From the NCBI GenBank assembly GCA_007449985.2, contig VIIQ02000015.1:62001-126000 (forward strand): 64,000 nucleotides of DNA, written 5' to 3'. The notes beneath the pieces were generated by a model. It did no database searches. It was not told the origin of the DNA and saw only the letters and a list, made by a program, of their open reading frames with translations. Positions 1 through 13,600 of this stretch are shown here, piece by piece (position 1 is the first letter of the stretch; each line of letters opens with the position of its first letter). Position numbers and translations under genes: made by a program. The DNA comes from Desmodesmus armatus (Eukaryota > Chlorophyta > Chlorophyceae > Sphaeropleales > Scenedesmaceae).

Positions 1-1818
1 ATACAATGCACGAGACACAATCTCCACTTGACATTGAGCTTTTGAAGATCCTGAGCCAGGCTTCCTGCGATCCAGTGCTGAGAGATAGCAACATGCAAGG
101 GCTGGTGGGAGGTCTGACAAGTGGGTGGGGCCCGAGTGACCTTGCAGCAGCTCCCGCACCAATGCAGAAGCCTGCCTCAACGGCGCAACCAAGCAGTGAT
201 CAAAGTCTTAGACAGATCAAGGACGTGCACAACTTCCCAACACATGTGGGCATTGTGCATAATGGTGGGGGACAACTCTTGATTCCGATAAGTTCCACGA
301 GTCACACAATAGCTGTGCGTCGCCCACAAGGCAAGCCAGCAGGTGTGCTGATCCCCCAGATCAGCAACTGAGCGGGCCGCTCACGATCATCTCACCATCT
401 TCAAGATTACTGCAGGCGCCCAGTGACGCCCACCAAGCCATGCAGACCGTGCCCAAGTCCAGACAGAGGAGTACGTGAGGGACAGTGCCAGCCAGCGACA
501 AAGCCGCTGCCTGGGGCACACAGTCCTCTTCTACAGCGCACGCTTCGTGGCAGCCTAGGGTGGTGCCGTGGATCCTGTCCACAACACACATGCAGACAGC
601 CAACACACTCCTCTTGGCATGTGCCGCTCACGGCCACATCGCATAAGTGGCAACAGCCTGTCCAACTACAACCATCAATCATAACGAGCAATCACCCTTG
701 ACGGGGTGCTACACCAACTTGTTGAGACCGCACATGCCAAAGAGGGCTGGAATCACACATCACCTCAACCTTTGCGCATGTCCTGACTTCCAACGACCTC
801 TCCTCGGTCGCGTGCATTGTTCGCCCGCCGTCCCCGTGAGTATCATGCCGGCAGCTCGACTGGTGCTTTGCAACCTTAGCCACTCGATTCAGCTGGAGCC
901 CATGTCCGCGTGGCCCCTCAACTTCCTCCGCATGCTAGCAACATGGTGGGGCGAACTGTCCGCTGTGCACAATTTTTTGTATTCTGTAGGCCTTTGGCTC
1001 CGCCTACTGCTGCAAACCCACACACCAATACACATCAATTCAACACAGATCCATGCCAAACAGGTTCTACACACATTCAAAGGTATCAAGGGCCTTGTAG
1101 TAAAACATACCCCACGGCAACAGCAGTGCCAACCCAGACAACAGCAGCAGCATGGAGCGTAAATGTGACTATCACGAAAGGGCCGCAGCAGACACTGCGG
1201 CCATGCTTGGACATGGCAGTGAAGGTGGACGCCACGTGCACTCATCCGTGAACGCCAGAACACATGCCGCCGTGACAGGAACACACAGATGGCACATCAA
1301 CCATGGTGCTGAAATATTGTTATGCATATGTGACATCTGGATGATGTCAGGTGCGTTTGAGCTCCTGGGGTATGCAAAAGGGCAGCACCACACCGTTGTT
1401 GATTGCATGCAGCCTGCTGCGCAAGCCTCCGATTGACGGGAATGCAACCGGGCCAGAGTGCACAGAGCGGGGGAGATTACTGCCTGAGCATCCCTGAAAG
1501 GAGCAAAACCCATGTCAAACATGATGCACATGCCCCCAACGGCACGCGCACACACATGGTCTGCACTGCATGACAGAGCACACGGTGCACTGCTTTACAT
1601 GCAAGAGCTGAGAGGGCAAAGCGCCTGAACAAAAAAGCAGGACAGCATTTGCCTAGGGCACACCGCCCATGCAGCAGCAAGTCCGCGCACCACGTGCGTT
1701 CTTGACTGCACGCTGCATTCAACCGAGCACTACACACAACCCAGCACTATATTGCTGTTGCGCCTGTTCAAGAGACAGGCTGGCAGCCAGCACCCCTTCC
1801 CCTGGCTCCCGCTCCAGC
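1..1818. repeat. Repeat-derived block without a supported gene, downstream of AP2-A
   Basis: I see no credible gene here. Pieces recur in the same order elsewhere: bases 640-960 resemble the unit of the tandem array at 28.2-29.7 kb, bases 1150-1440 resemble 29.93-30.17 kb, and bases 1600-1818 resemble 30.3-30.49 kb. An inverted, diverged counterpart lies at about 51.4-52.1 kb. The block therefore travels with the 3' side of the AP2 genes. A TTACA at 1595-1599 (TGTAA on the minus strand, the usual chlorophyte polyadenylation motif) lies about 220 bases past the AP2-A stop and could end that transcript. Confidence 0.6.
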
Positions 1819-3637
1819 TCACTTCCACTTCCCACACAGCTCCCTCACAGCCTCCAGCACGGCCAGTCCAAAGCCTGTGCCAGCCCCGGCCTGCAGCTGC
1901 AGGCACCAGATGTGCAGGATGCTGCCGAGGCCCTGTGCTGCCTGCGGCCCTGTGCATAGTGCGCGCAGCCCTAGCAGTGCCTGGAACAGCTGCTCCAGCA
2001 TGCCTGCGAGGTAAGCGCTGTCAAAGGCACCCGCGGGGGTCGCTGCAGCACCGGCGGTGAGGTTGCTGCACAGCCGCATCACCATGGATGCCACAAGGCC
2101 CACGGCACCGCGGCTGTTCAGGTGTGAGCGCAAGCGAATCACCCAATCAATGGTGACCGTGCCTGCATACTGATGGCCGCTGTCTGCCAGCAGCATGCAC
2201 ATGCTGTAGAGCTGTGTCAGGTGCAGGATGGATGTGTCCACAAACAGCACCAGCTCACTCACGCTCGCCAGAGCAGCCAGGGACACTGCCTGCTGCAAAT
2301 GCTGGCCACACCCTGCGCCAGCTGCTGCATAATATAGGTGTGCATGCGCTGGTGTACCCGCCCCGACCCCTGCTTGTGTCCCTGCAGCTGCCGCTGATGC
2401 CAGCTCCCCAGCAGCTGTGGAGTGTTCTGAAGCTGCTGCCTGTCCAAGGGAGCCTCTGCCAGAGGCAGCTGGGCCACCCCACAGCTGCTGCTGCTGCACA
2501 GATGCTGCGCCATGCGCAGCAGGAGAGCCCACTGGGGGGCGGCTGGGCACAGGGCGCTGCCGCAGCAGTGACTGCTGCTCCTGCAACCTGAGCAACAGCA
2601 AGCGGCATGGCAGGGTGTGTGTAAACAAACTTTGCCATTGTGCTGATGGTGCGCATTTACCAGCAATGAGGGAATGGTACTGATCACCACAACAGTGGTG
2701 CTTCGAAACGCACTGGTAGACTGTGAAGGTCCCTGAGGCCTGTGTAAACCCATGCTGCACACTCTGTCGCAATCTGAGCTGCAGGAATCAGCAGGACAAG
2801 AGGCAACTCTCAATAGTTGGCACCGTACCTTTGCATTGTGTCATACTGCAGCGAAGTGGCTGCTACGTTGCTTGGCGCTGCTAGTGCCCCGGCTGCAGCA
2901 ACAGCAGCAGGGCTGCCTGCACTGCTTCCCAGCAGCACCTGGAACTGCTGCTGCACAGCGGTGCCTGAGCTGCTTCCCCGTCCTGCAGCCGCTGTGCTGG
3001 TGCTGAGCAGCAGCGGCGCCTCCTGCTGGCGGTGCTGCATGTTGGCTGTTCCATAAGCAGCCCCTGCAGCTGCTGCACCGGGTGCTGGCGTGCTGTCTGT
3101 GAGGATCTCATCAAGGAGTGCTGCAAAGTCTGTGCTGTCAGCATCCATGTCTGCCTGCAGTAGGGCATCTAGCTCTGGGAGCGGCTGCATGCCTGCGGAC
3201 GACCCAGCTGCCATCTCTGCTGCCACCATCATCATGTCTGCGTCCTGCGAGGCTGCCAGGGGCCAGCTGTCTCCCGCAGCAGTGCCGGCCTCTGCAGGTG
3301 CCTCACCAGGTGGTGCCTCACCAGGCAGCCAGGTGGGAGGTTCTGGTGCTGGTGCTGGTGGTGCTGGGTCAGCGGGTGTGCCTGCTGCGGGGTGGGTGGC
3401 AGGAGCAACGTAGGCATGCTCCATGCCCTTAGAGCAGAGGTGCCGGCGGACTCTCTCATCTACATCGTCACTGAACGGTTCGAATCGTTGAGCAGCAGCG
3501 GCGCCTCCTGCTGGTGGTGCTGCATGTTGGCTGTAGGAATCTGTGTTGACATGCAATGCTTTACTGGTGTGCCGCCGGTCAGTCGGCAGAGCTTGATTGC
3601 GTGCAGAAGATGGCAGGTGTTGCAAGGCGCACACCAT
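1819..3637 (-). CDS. AP2-family paralog A that has lost its AP2 domain exon
   Basis: Two exons are supported by comparison with the intact paralog at 30494-32688: 2829-3637 and 1819-2587, joined across a GT-AG intron (2588-2828). Together they read 525 aa. Homology to the paralogs begins at the VDERVRRHL segment that follows the AP2 domain. It continues through a Pro/Ala-rich linker, the conserved acidic block ELDALLQADMDADS, Gln/Ala-rich sequence and the hydrophobic, probably helical C-terminal domain ending in ELCGKWK. The AP2 domain itself is missing. Upstream of 3477 the sequence becomes 12 unrelated bases, a 45-bp copy of the gene's own coding sequence, and then dispersed repeat. The ATG at 3637 therefore lies in repeat-derived DNA and may not be used. 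If expressed, the product would keep the putative activation and C-terminal regions without DNA binding. It may equally be a 5'-truncated pseudogene. Confidence 0.55.
3005..3049. repeat. Donor of a 45-bp templated duplication within AP2-A
   Basis: These 45 bases of AP2-A coding sequence recur at 3490-3534 in the same orientation with one mismatch. The second copy sits exactly between the last base homologous to other AP2 genes and the start of a dispersed repeat. Confidence 0.8.
3490..3534. repeat. 45-bp filler copy at the AP2-A truncation junction
   Basis: Direct copy of 3005-3049. It lies between the broken AP2-A exon (homology to paralogs ends near 3477) and dispersed repeat R (starting 3535), as expected for templated filler DNA at a repair junction. 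Confidence 0.75.
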
Positions 3638-4001
3638 GTTCAGGGCATGCAGAGAGGGTCAGGGACCAGCAGTAGGGGTCCATCAGCTGAGTTGATGATG
3701 GGGCTGCAAAGCACCTGTGCAGTTGCCTTCAGAAGCTGATCTGTTGACTTGCCTTTGTGCTGTTCATGAGGCCATGGTCGGGTCGGTCACTGCGAAGACA
3801 CCAGTTGCTGCTTTGCAGCTAATGTGCGTATGCGTGCTGCTAAAGTACGTGTGGAGTGGTTGTGTAGGCAGGCTTCACGCTGTTTTGTGACTGCTGCAAG
3901 GGCACTTTGCCCCACCTACCCGCAACGGCACCCGTCAGCCTTTGCTTGCATGTATGAAGCCGCACTGAAGGCTGGGTGACCATTGCAGTTGGGGCTAGTA
4001 C
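3535..4001. repeat. Dispersed repeat R, left copy
   Basis: About 470 bp that recur in direct orientation at 5729-6213, with small indels but alignable end to end (both end in a segment containing TTGGGGCTAGT). The two copies flank the long CTA/CTC microsatellite. No coding potential was recognised. Confidence 0.8.
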
Positions 4002-4498
4002 TGGCACGGTTCCTTGGTGGTGCTGTTTGTTGCCTATCATTCGTGGTGCTGAACCACTTCAGTTGCAATGGTGTAGGTTAGGTATCCTTCGTAAGCATGC
4101 TTGCTCTGTCTCATCGGCAAGTGTGCTGGCCTTGTTACCAATTTGTGTTCAGCTTCACTGCCCACCTACGGTCGACCTGTGATCCTAGTGATCGTGACTG
4201 CCTTGGGCAACACCACGCAACTGCTGTTGCATGTCTGTAGTATTGTTGTGGGGTCAAGTGGCGAGCATCTTGCTTTGGGCTCAGAGTAAGCCTGGTCATG
4301 TGCCACCTGACAGGCTGTTTGCAGGGCGGCACATCTGCCAGTATCTCTGCTCGAAATGGTAGTGGCTGTGTCGGCCTCATATTCATTTACGCAGTGCAGT
4401 GCTGCATGTGTGCTGATATTGGTTGTGGCCGTGTTGTGATGTTGGTTGTGGCCGTCTTGGTTGACAGCAACAAGCTGAACACTGCTGAACACTACTAG
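4002..4498. other. No supported gene
   Basis: Unique-looking sequence between repeat R and the microsatellite. Open frames are short and overlap on both strands, with no recognisable product. Confidence 0.5.
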
Positions 4499-5363
<865 letters not shown>

Positions 5364-5496
5364 GATAGTCCAGTTCAGCATATGGGTTCTTTTATCTGCT
5401 GTTGTATGCTGATTTGTGTTGGAGTGAGCGTACACGCTGCATGTTTGCCCATCTCAAACATGGGCATATGTCCTGTACAGGTGTGCGGGCACACTC

Positions 5497-5650
5497 TGTG
5501 CTCGGCTGGCTGCTGCAACGGCATACCAACTGATCCAATCATCCCCGTGTGCATGGTGTGCTCGGCTGGCTGCTGCAACGGCATACCAACTGATCCAACC
5601 ATCCCCGTGTGCGTGGTTTGCTCGGCTGGCTGCTGCAACGGCATACGGCA
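5497..5650. repeat. 60-bp tandem repeat, about 2.4 copies
   Basis: A unit containing GCTCGGCTGGCTGCTGCAAC starts at about 5500, 5560 and 5620 with exact 60-base spacing. Two full units and one partial unit are present. The period is a multiple of three, but no convincing gene surrounds it. Confidence 0.9.
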
Positions 5651-5728
5651 GTTGCTGCCGCCCAAAGATGCTGGTGAACACCTTCCAGCATTATCGAGGG
5701 ACATCACAAGCCTGTAGGATGCATTTAG

Positions 5729-6213
5729 GAATCTGTGTTGAAATGGATTGTGTGGTGTGACATGCAATGCATCACCTGGGTTTGCTGCCGGTCAGTCGCA
5801 GAGCTTGATTGCCTGCAGAAGACGGCAGGTTTTGCAGGGCGCACACGATGTTCAGGGCATGCAGAGTGGGTCAAGGGGCCAGCAGTAGGGCTCCCTGAGC
5901 TGAGTTGGAGCGGATGCAAAGCACGTGTGCAGCTGCCTTCAGAAGCTCATCTGTTGATTTGCCTTTGTGCTGGTCATGAGGCCATGGTCTGCTCGGTCAC
6001 TGCACGGGCACCAACTGTTGCTTTGCAGCTGCTGTGTGTATGCGTGCTGCTAGGTACGTGTGGAATGGTTGTCTAGGCAGGCTTCACGCTGATCTGTGGC
6101 TGCTGCAAGGGTACTTGGCCCCACCTACATGCAAGGGCAACCGTCAGCCCTTGCTTGCATGTATGAAGCTGCAGTGAAGGCTGGGTGACCATTGCAGTTG
6201 GGGCTAGTGCTGG
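5729..6213. repeat. Dispersed repeat R, right copy
   Basis: Direct copy of 3535-4001 on the other side of the CTA/CTC microsatellite. It differs by substitutions and small indels. Confidence 0.8.
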
Positions 6214-6533
6214 ATCGGCCTATGTCCCTGATGGTTCACCGTGCATGCACAACATCAATTTATCGAATATAGGCCGACATACTATGCAGAAGGCACAGAA
6301 TGCCAACAAAAAGTATGCTTATCAGCTGTTTGCTGATCTACAGCTACATGGTTTGTGTTGCTGGGCAACGGCAGTGTTCCACCTGCTTGCATATACGTCC
6401 TCACGGTCACCCCTGGCCATGCAGTGCAGACCCTGTGTGTGTGTGTGTGGACAATATTGCACATGCGAGACATGCATGTTTTTGTGTTGACAGATGGGAT
6501 GCATACGAGACATACATGTGGGTGTGCGGGTGA

Positions 6534-7010
<477 letters not shown>

Positions 7011-10000
7011 GTGGTGGTGGTGGGAGAGGTCCTGGCGTCAGCCTATGGCTGCCGGGTGTTGGACTGTGGCTGCCGCCTGCAGCACCAGTCCTGAGTTTAT
7101 TTACCAAACAGATCTGTTCGGTCTAGACCTGTGCATGTGTCTCTTGTTGTCGTCACGACGGCGTCAGCTGGCTGCAACAGGTGCTGCCGCTGCTTTGTGC
7201 TGGTGTCGTCCCTGTGTTTCATACCTCAGGCTGTCATGAGGGAGCAGCATCAATGATACTAAGTGTTTTTGGTTGCTTCGCACTCTCTTTGTGTTGTAGC
7301 AGCTTGCAGCATGGCGCTCTGTCGGGTAACGCTGCTTCAGTTCAACAAAAACGCGGGTGACACTGGGTTTAGCGGAGATAGGGGTTTGTGTCGATGTCGC
7401 CGGAAGGCTTGCCGCGGTAACATCTTGGCCTGTGTGCGCATGCTGTCTGTAGCTTGCAATTTCACTCTGCAGTTGTCATACCAGGCTGCAGTCTGCGTCG
7501 CATGAATTCAATAATATCCTTGTCTGTCAAAAGCAAAGGCCAGTGTTGTTATTCTGCTGCTGGAGCTGCGCAGCATCGCGGGCCCAATTTGATGATGAGC
7601 AACATTTGGCCACAAGTGTGATCAGCTGCGCAGGAAGCAAATCAATTCAGGAGACTCTCAGGGCCTGCTGCTGGCATGGCAGTGCTGCAATGCAAGTCTG
7701 TGCTGCATGCGGGTATATATGACATGGTAGCAGGCACTGATCACGCACTGAGTGTAAAAATGACAGAGGCTCCGTTTGTACATGTTCAAGTGCGAAAGCC
7801 GCAAAGCGCTCAAGCTCTCTGTGACAGAAACAGATGCAAGGATACAGAATATACAGACACACACCCTATGGCACCAGACACATCTTCCCTCCCTCCCCTG
7901 CAGGGTTGGAGGGGATTACAAAATGCCATTGCCCTCCAAGTACACGCACATTAAGTACAAGCACCGACCCACCAAACAGGATGGGTGACGGTGCATGACG
8001 TAAATGCCAAGAACAGTTGACTCCACAAGCCAACCCCAGCCATACTGGAGGTAATGGAGCGTGCATGACGTGGCTACATCCCACCACCCCTATCGACGGG
8101 GTGGTGGTGGTGGTGTAAACCGACGCCAGCCGGACACAAGCAGTGCTTGCTGTCAAATGTGTGAAGATGCCACCGCCTGTCAACACCACCAAGGGTAGCC
8201 AGCGCCCCCTGCCCCTCGCCCCGACTCATGCATAACATTGTGTTGACTGTCTGTACCACACAACCAACCCCACTTGATAGAGGTAGTGGAGCATGCCTAA
8301 CACGGGCAGTCAACGTACACCAACCCCCAAGGCCACTGATAGTGGTTGGATGCAGCACAGTATAATAATTGGTGTGCCACCAAGTACCACGGACCAACCC
8401 CCTGTTCGCGAGTGTAGTGGAAGATAATACACCCCCAGCAGCACACCACAACCAACATTGCAACCCCCACCCTGCAGCGTAGTTGCAATGTCGCAGCGAC
8501 CTGTCACAGGCACTGTAAAGCAACAGCCAGCATGCAAACCACCTCTGCTATGATAACAGCAGCAGGTTGTGACTTGACAGTGCACCAACCTCACCACCTG
8601 GATTCCTACCAAATTCTGTACACCACACTCTACTCAACTATACAACAAAGAGCCACACCACACACTACTCAACTATACAACATACAACCTGAGGGCACTG
8701 CCAGTATGGTACAGGTCAGTGCATGTCCCCGTGCACCGTCCTTTAACATCCTAAGCCAGCACCGCCCCTCCACTGGCAACCTGACCAAACCCCACGGGTT
8801 GAACAGGCGACGACCATAAGTGCACAGCTAATCCCATAGCTCATGAAAGCTCCCCATACGTTGCTACCCTACAACCTCAGTAACAGTAGGGCTTGCTGGC
8901 CGTCTGGGGCTTCTTCTCGGAACGGTTCAGGCCCGGCCTGCACAACAGGGGCAGCACAACGCACGTTTGTCAGCACAGTGTATTCTCCTTCCTGTACAAA
9001 AAGCTACCTCGTCCTACTGGGCCAGCAAGTGAGAAATAGTAGTACTGTAGGCTCAGCTATGAGCATGTACTGGCATCCCAGTGTCCTGCAAGTGCTTCAA
9101 CTGCCCTGAATATATTCATCAAATGGCTGTGATGGTGCCTATGCAATCTCCGCCTATCAGTTGTTGCAGAGCCACAGCAAGTTGCCGTTAGCTGCGCTGC
9201 GCTGTGCTATGCTTGGGGACCTTGCTGCCCACCTTGCACGCCTGCAGGCATCAGCACAGTGGGGTGGCTTGAGCCCACAGTCGCCCATGTAGCAGGTTGG
9301 TTGGGGCTGGACGGTGGGGAATGCCTGACTTCGCTCTTTTGGGCAAGGCCTCGAACAAGAGACGACGGGGAAGCCCCCTTGACAGCACCACTGGGCTCAG
9401 CTCAGGTGGGCTTGAGGCCATGGCGGCCTGCCAGTGGATGAATTGGGCGGGACTGTTGCCGGGGTGGTTGGATGGATGGCATGGGAGAAGACCGCCAGTC
9501 AGTGCGGTACAGCGCAGTTGCCATGATGCAGCAGTTGTCAAGGTGGCCAAGCCTCTCAGTGCACTGAGCGCAGGCAGTCGCTCCTGCTGGGACGGGGTTG
9601 GGCTTGGGACCTGCACGCACAAGCATATATTTTTTTAGGTGCCCACATCACCTGCTCCCTTCTCTGGTCAAAGTTTCGGCTGCATCCCAGTGTGCTTCAT
9701 GTGGCGGTTGAGCAAATTATCTGATGTGTTGCATACTGACACCAGTGAGAAACCATTGAAGACGATTAGTTATGACTTGCAAGATGACTGACGCATCCAC
9801 TGCAAAAATATCACCAGGAACCCCCTGGCTGGCAAGGCTTGAACGCAAACAGCGCAGCTGCTGCTGCTAGTGAGTTCCAGTTGCAGACAACAAGGCTGGC
9901 AGAGGGCAATGTAGATGCAGCATGCCATGCTTGTTGCAACAATATCAAAACAACATGCGTCAGCATTCCTGTGTGGTGCTCACCTTGGGTCATGGCTGCT

Positions 10001-10467
10001 AGTCACTTGTGTCATGTCCTGGGACAGCAGATCAGCACATATGTCCCAGTGTAGGCATCACATTGCCTGCCTGGCGTGAGCTGCTCGCAGGGGAAGAACT
10101 GCTTGTCTCGCAATTTGGCGCTTGTCCGGAGTGAGGTGGTGCAGAAGGGTGAAGTACTCCAGTAGTGGAGCAGATCAGCTGACTGCAATCAGACTGCAAT
10201 GGCCTCATCAGTCGACTTGAGGAACACGCAGACCAAAAAACATCACGTACAGACATGCAGCTACCTCATGCACTTTGTAGCAAGAAACAGGCGTCAAACC
10301 CATGCAGACAGGCTACCTCTCAGCGGTCAACATGGAAGGAACAGACGAGGTGTCGGCCTTTGATTCCTGCGCAGCAAGCGAAGCCGCGGGCTTTCACGGT
10401 TAGTTTTCCTGCACATCCGTGCTTGGTACAGCTGAAAATCCTCTGGGACAAATCACGACCCAGTCAA
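7011..10467. other. 3.4 kb without a supported gene
   Basis: Open frames at about 9250-9640 on both strands lack a convincing start, splice context or recognisable family, so I do not call a gene. Between 8020 and 8440 a degenerate motif (CAACCCC followed by a GTAGTGGA-like string) recurs about three times. A perfect 10-bp stem hairpin lies at 8081-8107. The block ends where the duplicated collagen promoter begins, at about 10468. Confidence 0.45.
8081..8107. other. Perfect hairpin, 10-bp stem and 7-base loop
   Basis: CCACCACCCC at 8081-8090 is the exact reverse complement of GGGGTGGTGG at 8098-8107, with loop TATCGAC. It is G-rich on one strand. No gene is assigned next to it. Confidence 0.7.
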
Positions 10468-10491
10468 AGTCAACAGTGTCGATATTTGACT

Positions 10492-10510
10492 GGGACAGGC
10501 ACCCTGTCCC
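10492..10510. promoter_or_regulatory. Inverted-repeat element upstream of collagen copy 1
   Basis: GGGACAGG and CCTGTCCC form a perfect inverted repeat with a 3-base spacer, 112 bases upstream of the ATG and about 22 bases upstream of a TATA-like box. It is identical at 36533-36551. It could bind a dimeric regulator, which is inference from symmetry and position. Confidence 0.45.
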
Positions 10511-10532
10511 AGACGCCGTACCATTTCAAGCA

Positions 10533-10540
10533 GATAAAAG
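10533..10540 (+). promoter_or_regulatory. TATA-like box of collagen copy 1
   Basis: GATAAAAG lies 82 bases before the ATG at 10622, which leaves room for a short 5' leader. The same element is at 36574-36581 in copy 2. Confidence 0.4.
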
Positions 10541-10621
10541 CACCACTGCATCGACGTTGCAGTCATCACCCCTTCAGACGGAGACGACTGACCTGTGAGC
10601 AAGCCATTCCCTCTGGTCGCG

Positions 10622-13600
10622 ATGATGATGAACAAGGCGCTGGCGCTGTGCGCCATCCTCGCTTTATTGGCTTTTGCCACGGCACAGGTGGGAACTGGTG
10701 GGGTGTTCGTGCATCAGTTAAAGGATGCGCACCTGTGATGGCTGCTTGATAGAGCACTGCGCAGCTGTGTCGTGCTCATTTGCTGCGTAGGTTTGGTAAA
10801 GACTCACACCGTTGCTTTACCATTGTGCGCAGGATGTGAAGGCCCAGGGCGACGCAGCAGGTATGTAAGACTATCAGGATTGGATGCTCTTCGGTTGCAT
10901 GTTCAGCCGGGGCGGGACAAGCAGGAACTGCGCGCCTTACGTCCGTTACTCAGCTGGCACAACTTCTAGCAGGCATGGCCAACGACGGCAAATGCGCACG
11001 CAGTAGTTGTCGTTGCTGTAGAGACGTGCTGCATTGACCAAGTGGTTGCTGTAACTGCAAGTGCTTTAGGTGGCTGTGGCTGACCTCTTTCTATGTGTGT
11101 CACGCCCGTTTCATTTGCAGCTGCAGCTGCAGCACAGTCATCCAAGAAGGGCTACCACTACAAGGGCGGTGAGTTTGCTGCTGTCAGACAATCCCCTTGA
11201 AGGGGAGCAGGCAAGACTTGCCTGTTGCTGAACCATTTTGGCACTTTGAAGCTATGAAACCGTAAGGGGGCAAGCAGCAGGGGGGCTGTCACAATCTATG
11301 GCAGCCATCACGTTTCAGCAGAAGAGGGGAAACAGCACGCTGGGTTGGCTGAAACATTCAGCAGATTGCATCTGCTTGTGGTTGGTTCTTGCTGGGGCTA
11401 GACCTGCTCACTGCTGCTGCTTTGCATGTGTGTGCATGTCCGGCAAGTCAGCTAACTCCGCACGACATGTGTCATGCTTGCTCACTCAAACTTGCTGTGG
11501 CTTTTACTTTTTTGCAGATGGCTACTCCCACGATGAATATGAGAAGCATGCCTACGGCGAGGGCTACCCCCAATATGATGATGAGGGCTACTATGGCAAG
11601 GACGGTGAGTCGCGCTTACCACCACACACTACTAGTATGTCACATGTGAACAGTGTTCACTGATAGCAAGATGGTTACGAATGCCAGTGTAGACATGACC
11701 GCCTCAGTCAGACTGGCCGTGTGGCATTGAGGGGTGGAATGAGACGCCTTCCATTGCACAAATGCATTGAGGGGTCCAGTTGTGCTAAGCCAGACGTGGC
11801 ATGTCTGCGCGGTTTCGGCTGCCTGTGTCGATCCGTTGAATTAAATTCAATGCTGCAATTCAATGATGCACATGTACTCCATTTGCTACCTGTACACCAG
11901 CCGTTATGGCTCTTCACTGCATGAAACTTTCATGCAGTATCTCAAATCCATGAAAGAATCTTCCCTGCATCTGCCTGAGTGCCTCACTCAATAACTGACC
12001 TCGGACCAGTTATTGATTCGCCCTGCACAGCTGATTTTTAGAGTGGGTGTGCCCCCTTGATGGCTTGTACACACCTGTGCACATGATTACTAAGTATGAG
12101 TATGGGCAACTTGTTCAACTGTTTTGGTCAACAGGTTGACTTACTGCTGGTTGCTGTTACTTCTGCAGACTACTACAAGGGTGGCAAGCGCGGCCGCACT
12201 GGCCCAACCGGCGCAACCGGCGCAACTGGCGCACCTGGCGCAACCGGCGCATCAGGCGCACCCGGCGCAACCGGCGAAACGGGCGCAACTGGCGCAACCG
12301 GCGCACAGGTGGGCCAATGTCTAGATGTTTTTGCACCATGCTGTGCGGTGCTGTGACAGCGGTTCCTTGTGGTGGCCAGGTCACCCACTCTGGCGGCCTG
12401 TATCTTGCTGCTGGTGTATACCCTTCATGCCATGATCAGCATATGTGCATTCCAAGATGTGCAACATCTGTGACCTGGGATGCTTGGTTGTCTGTGCCAC
12501 AGATAAGCCTAGAGTTATGTATTTGTCTGACCGGTTCCAATGCCAAAGCAACCAACACGTGCTGTTCTGCTCTGCACTGCCTGTTTTGTCTTGCTGCTGT
12601 TCCCCTTGCTGTCGCACCCAATTGGCACCACCCTATGATAGGGCCCAGCTGGAGGTAAGACCACTCTAGCTATTGAGAAAGTTTCATGCTTATGGTGATG
12701 CACCAGCATTACCAGTACCACACTGGCTAGGCAGTGCCTTTGATCAGCCTGATGAGAGCAATTCCAGTTGCTGCAGCCCTGCATACATCTTGCTGTTAGC
12801 CCTAGGCCAGCTTCAACTGTCGTACCATACTGAGTGCTTATGTGTTTGTATGCCATGCTATGTACTGAGTACATAGATCATCAGTACATGATGTATTCTT
12901 AAGTGAATATATTATTGTCATCTCCATGATACTGATACACATACCTTGTCGCCTTGCTGCAGGACGCACACTGCCCAGGGTCTGCCTGAACTCTTTCCAG
13001 CCAGCTCCACCCGAAATCCTCGCAGCTTCCAGCCTGAACGGTGGTTTGCCAACCGTTGCTGGCTTCGTCTACAGGGCTGGTTTTGGACATTAAACATTGG
13101 TGACTGGGACATTGGAATCGATGCCGGCGGAGAGTACAACCCCACCGCAGACAACGACCTTGGCGGCGGCGTTTGGACCAACTCCCGTGACATCGTCAAT
13201 CCCGGCATTGTTGGCAACTTCGGTTTGGATGTGGACTTTGTCCTGACCTACACAACTGGTTCTGGCTACCGTATGACAATGGATCCTGCAAACATTGCCG
13301 ACCCGGATGCCAACGCCGATGTCTCCTTCTTGGTTGGTGATGGCTCGCAACGCGGCGTGCGGGCGACTGACTACCACAATGCTATCATGATTGTTGTGCG
13401 CTCTGTGGGGGATGACATTGCAGCCGAGGCCTCCATCTCCGACCTTCACTTCAACTTCCTTCAGGACAGTGGGGAGACTCCTTGCCAAGCACCGGGTGCT
13501 CCATTGGAGAACCTGTTCAGGAACGAGGCCAACCGGGGCATTGTGCGTCAATGGATCATCTCTGACAGTGACCTGTCCCACACATCTTGGGAGCTGAAGG

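Noticed and set aside
9251..9638. Overlapping open frames on both strands, about 115-123 codons
   Set aside because: No ATG-led model, no splice context, no recognisable family; strand cannot be decided.
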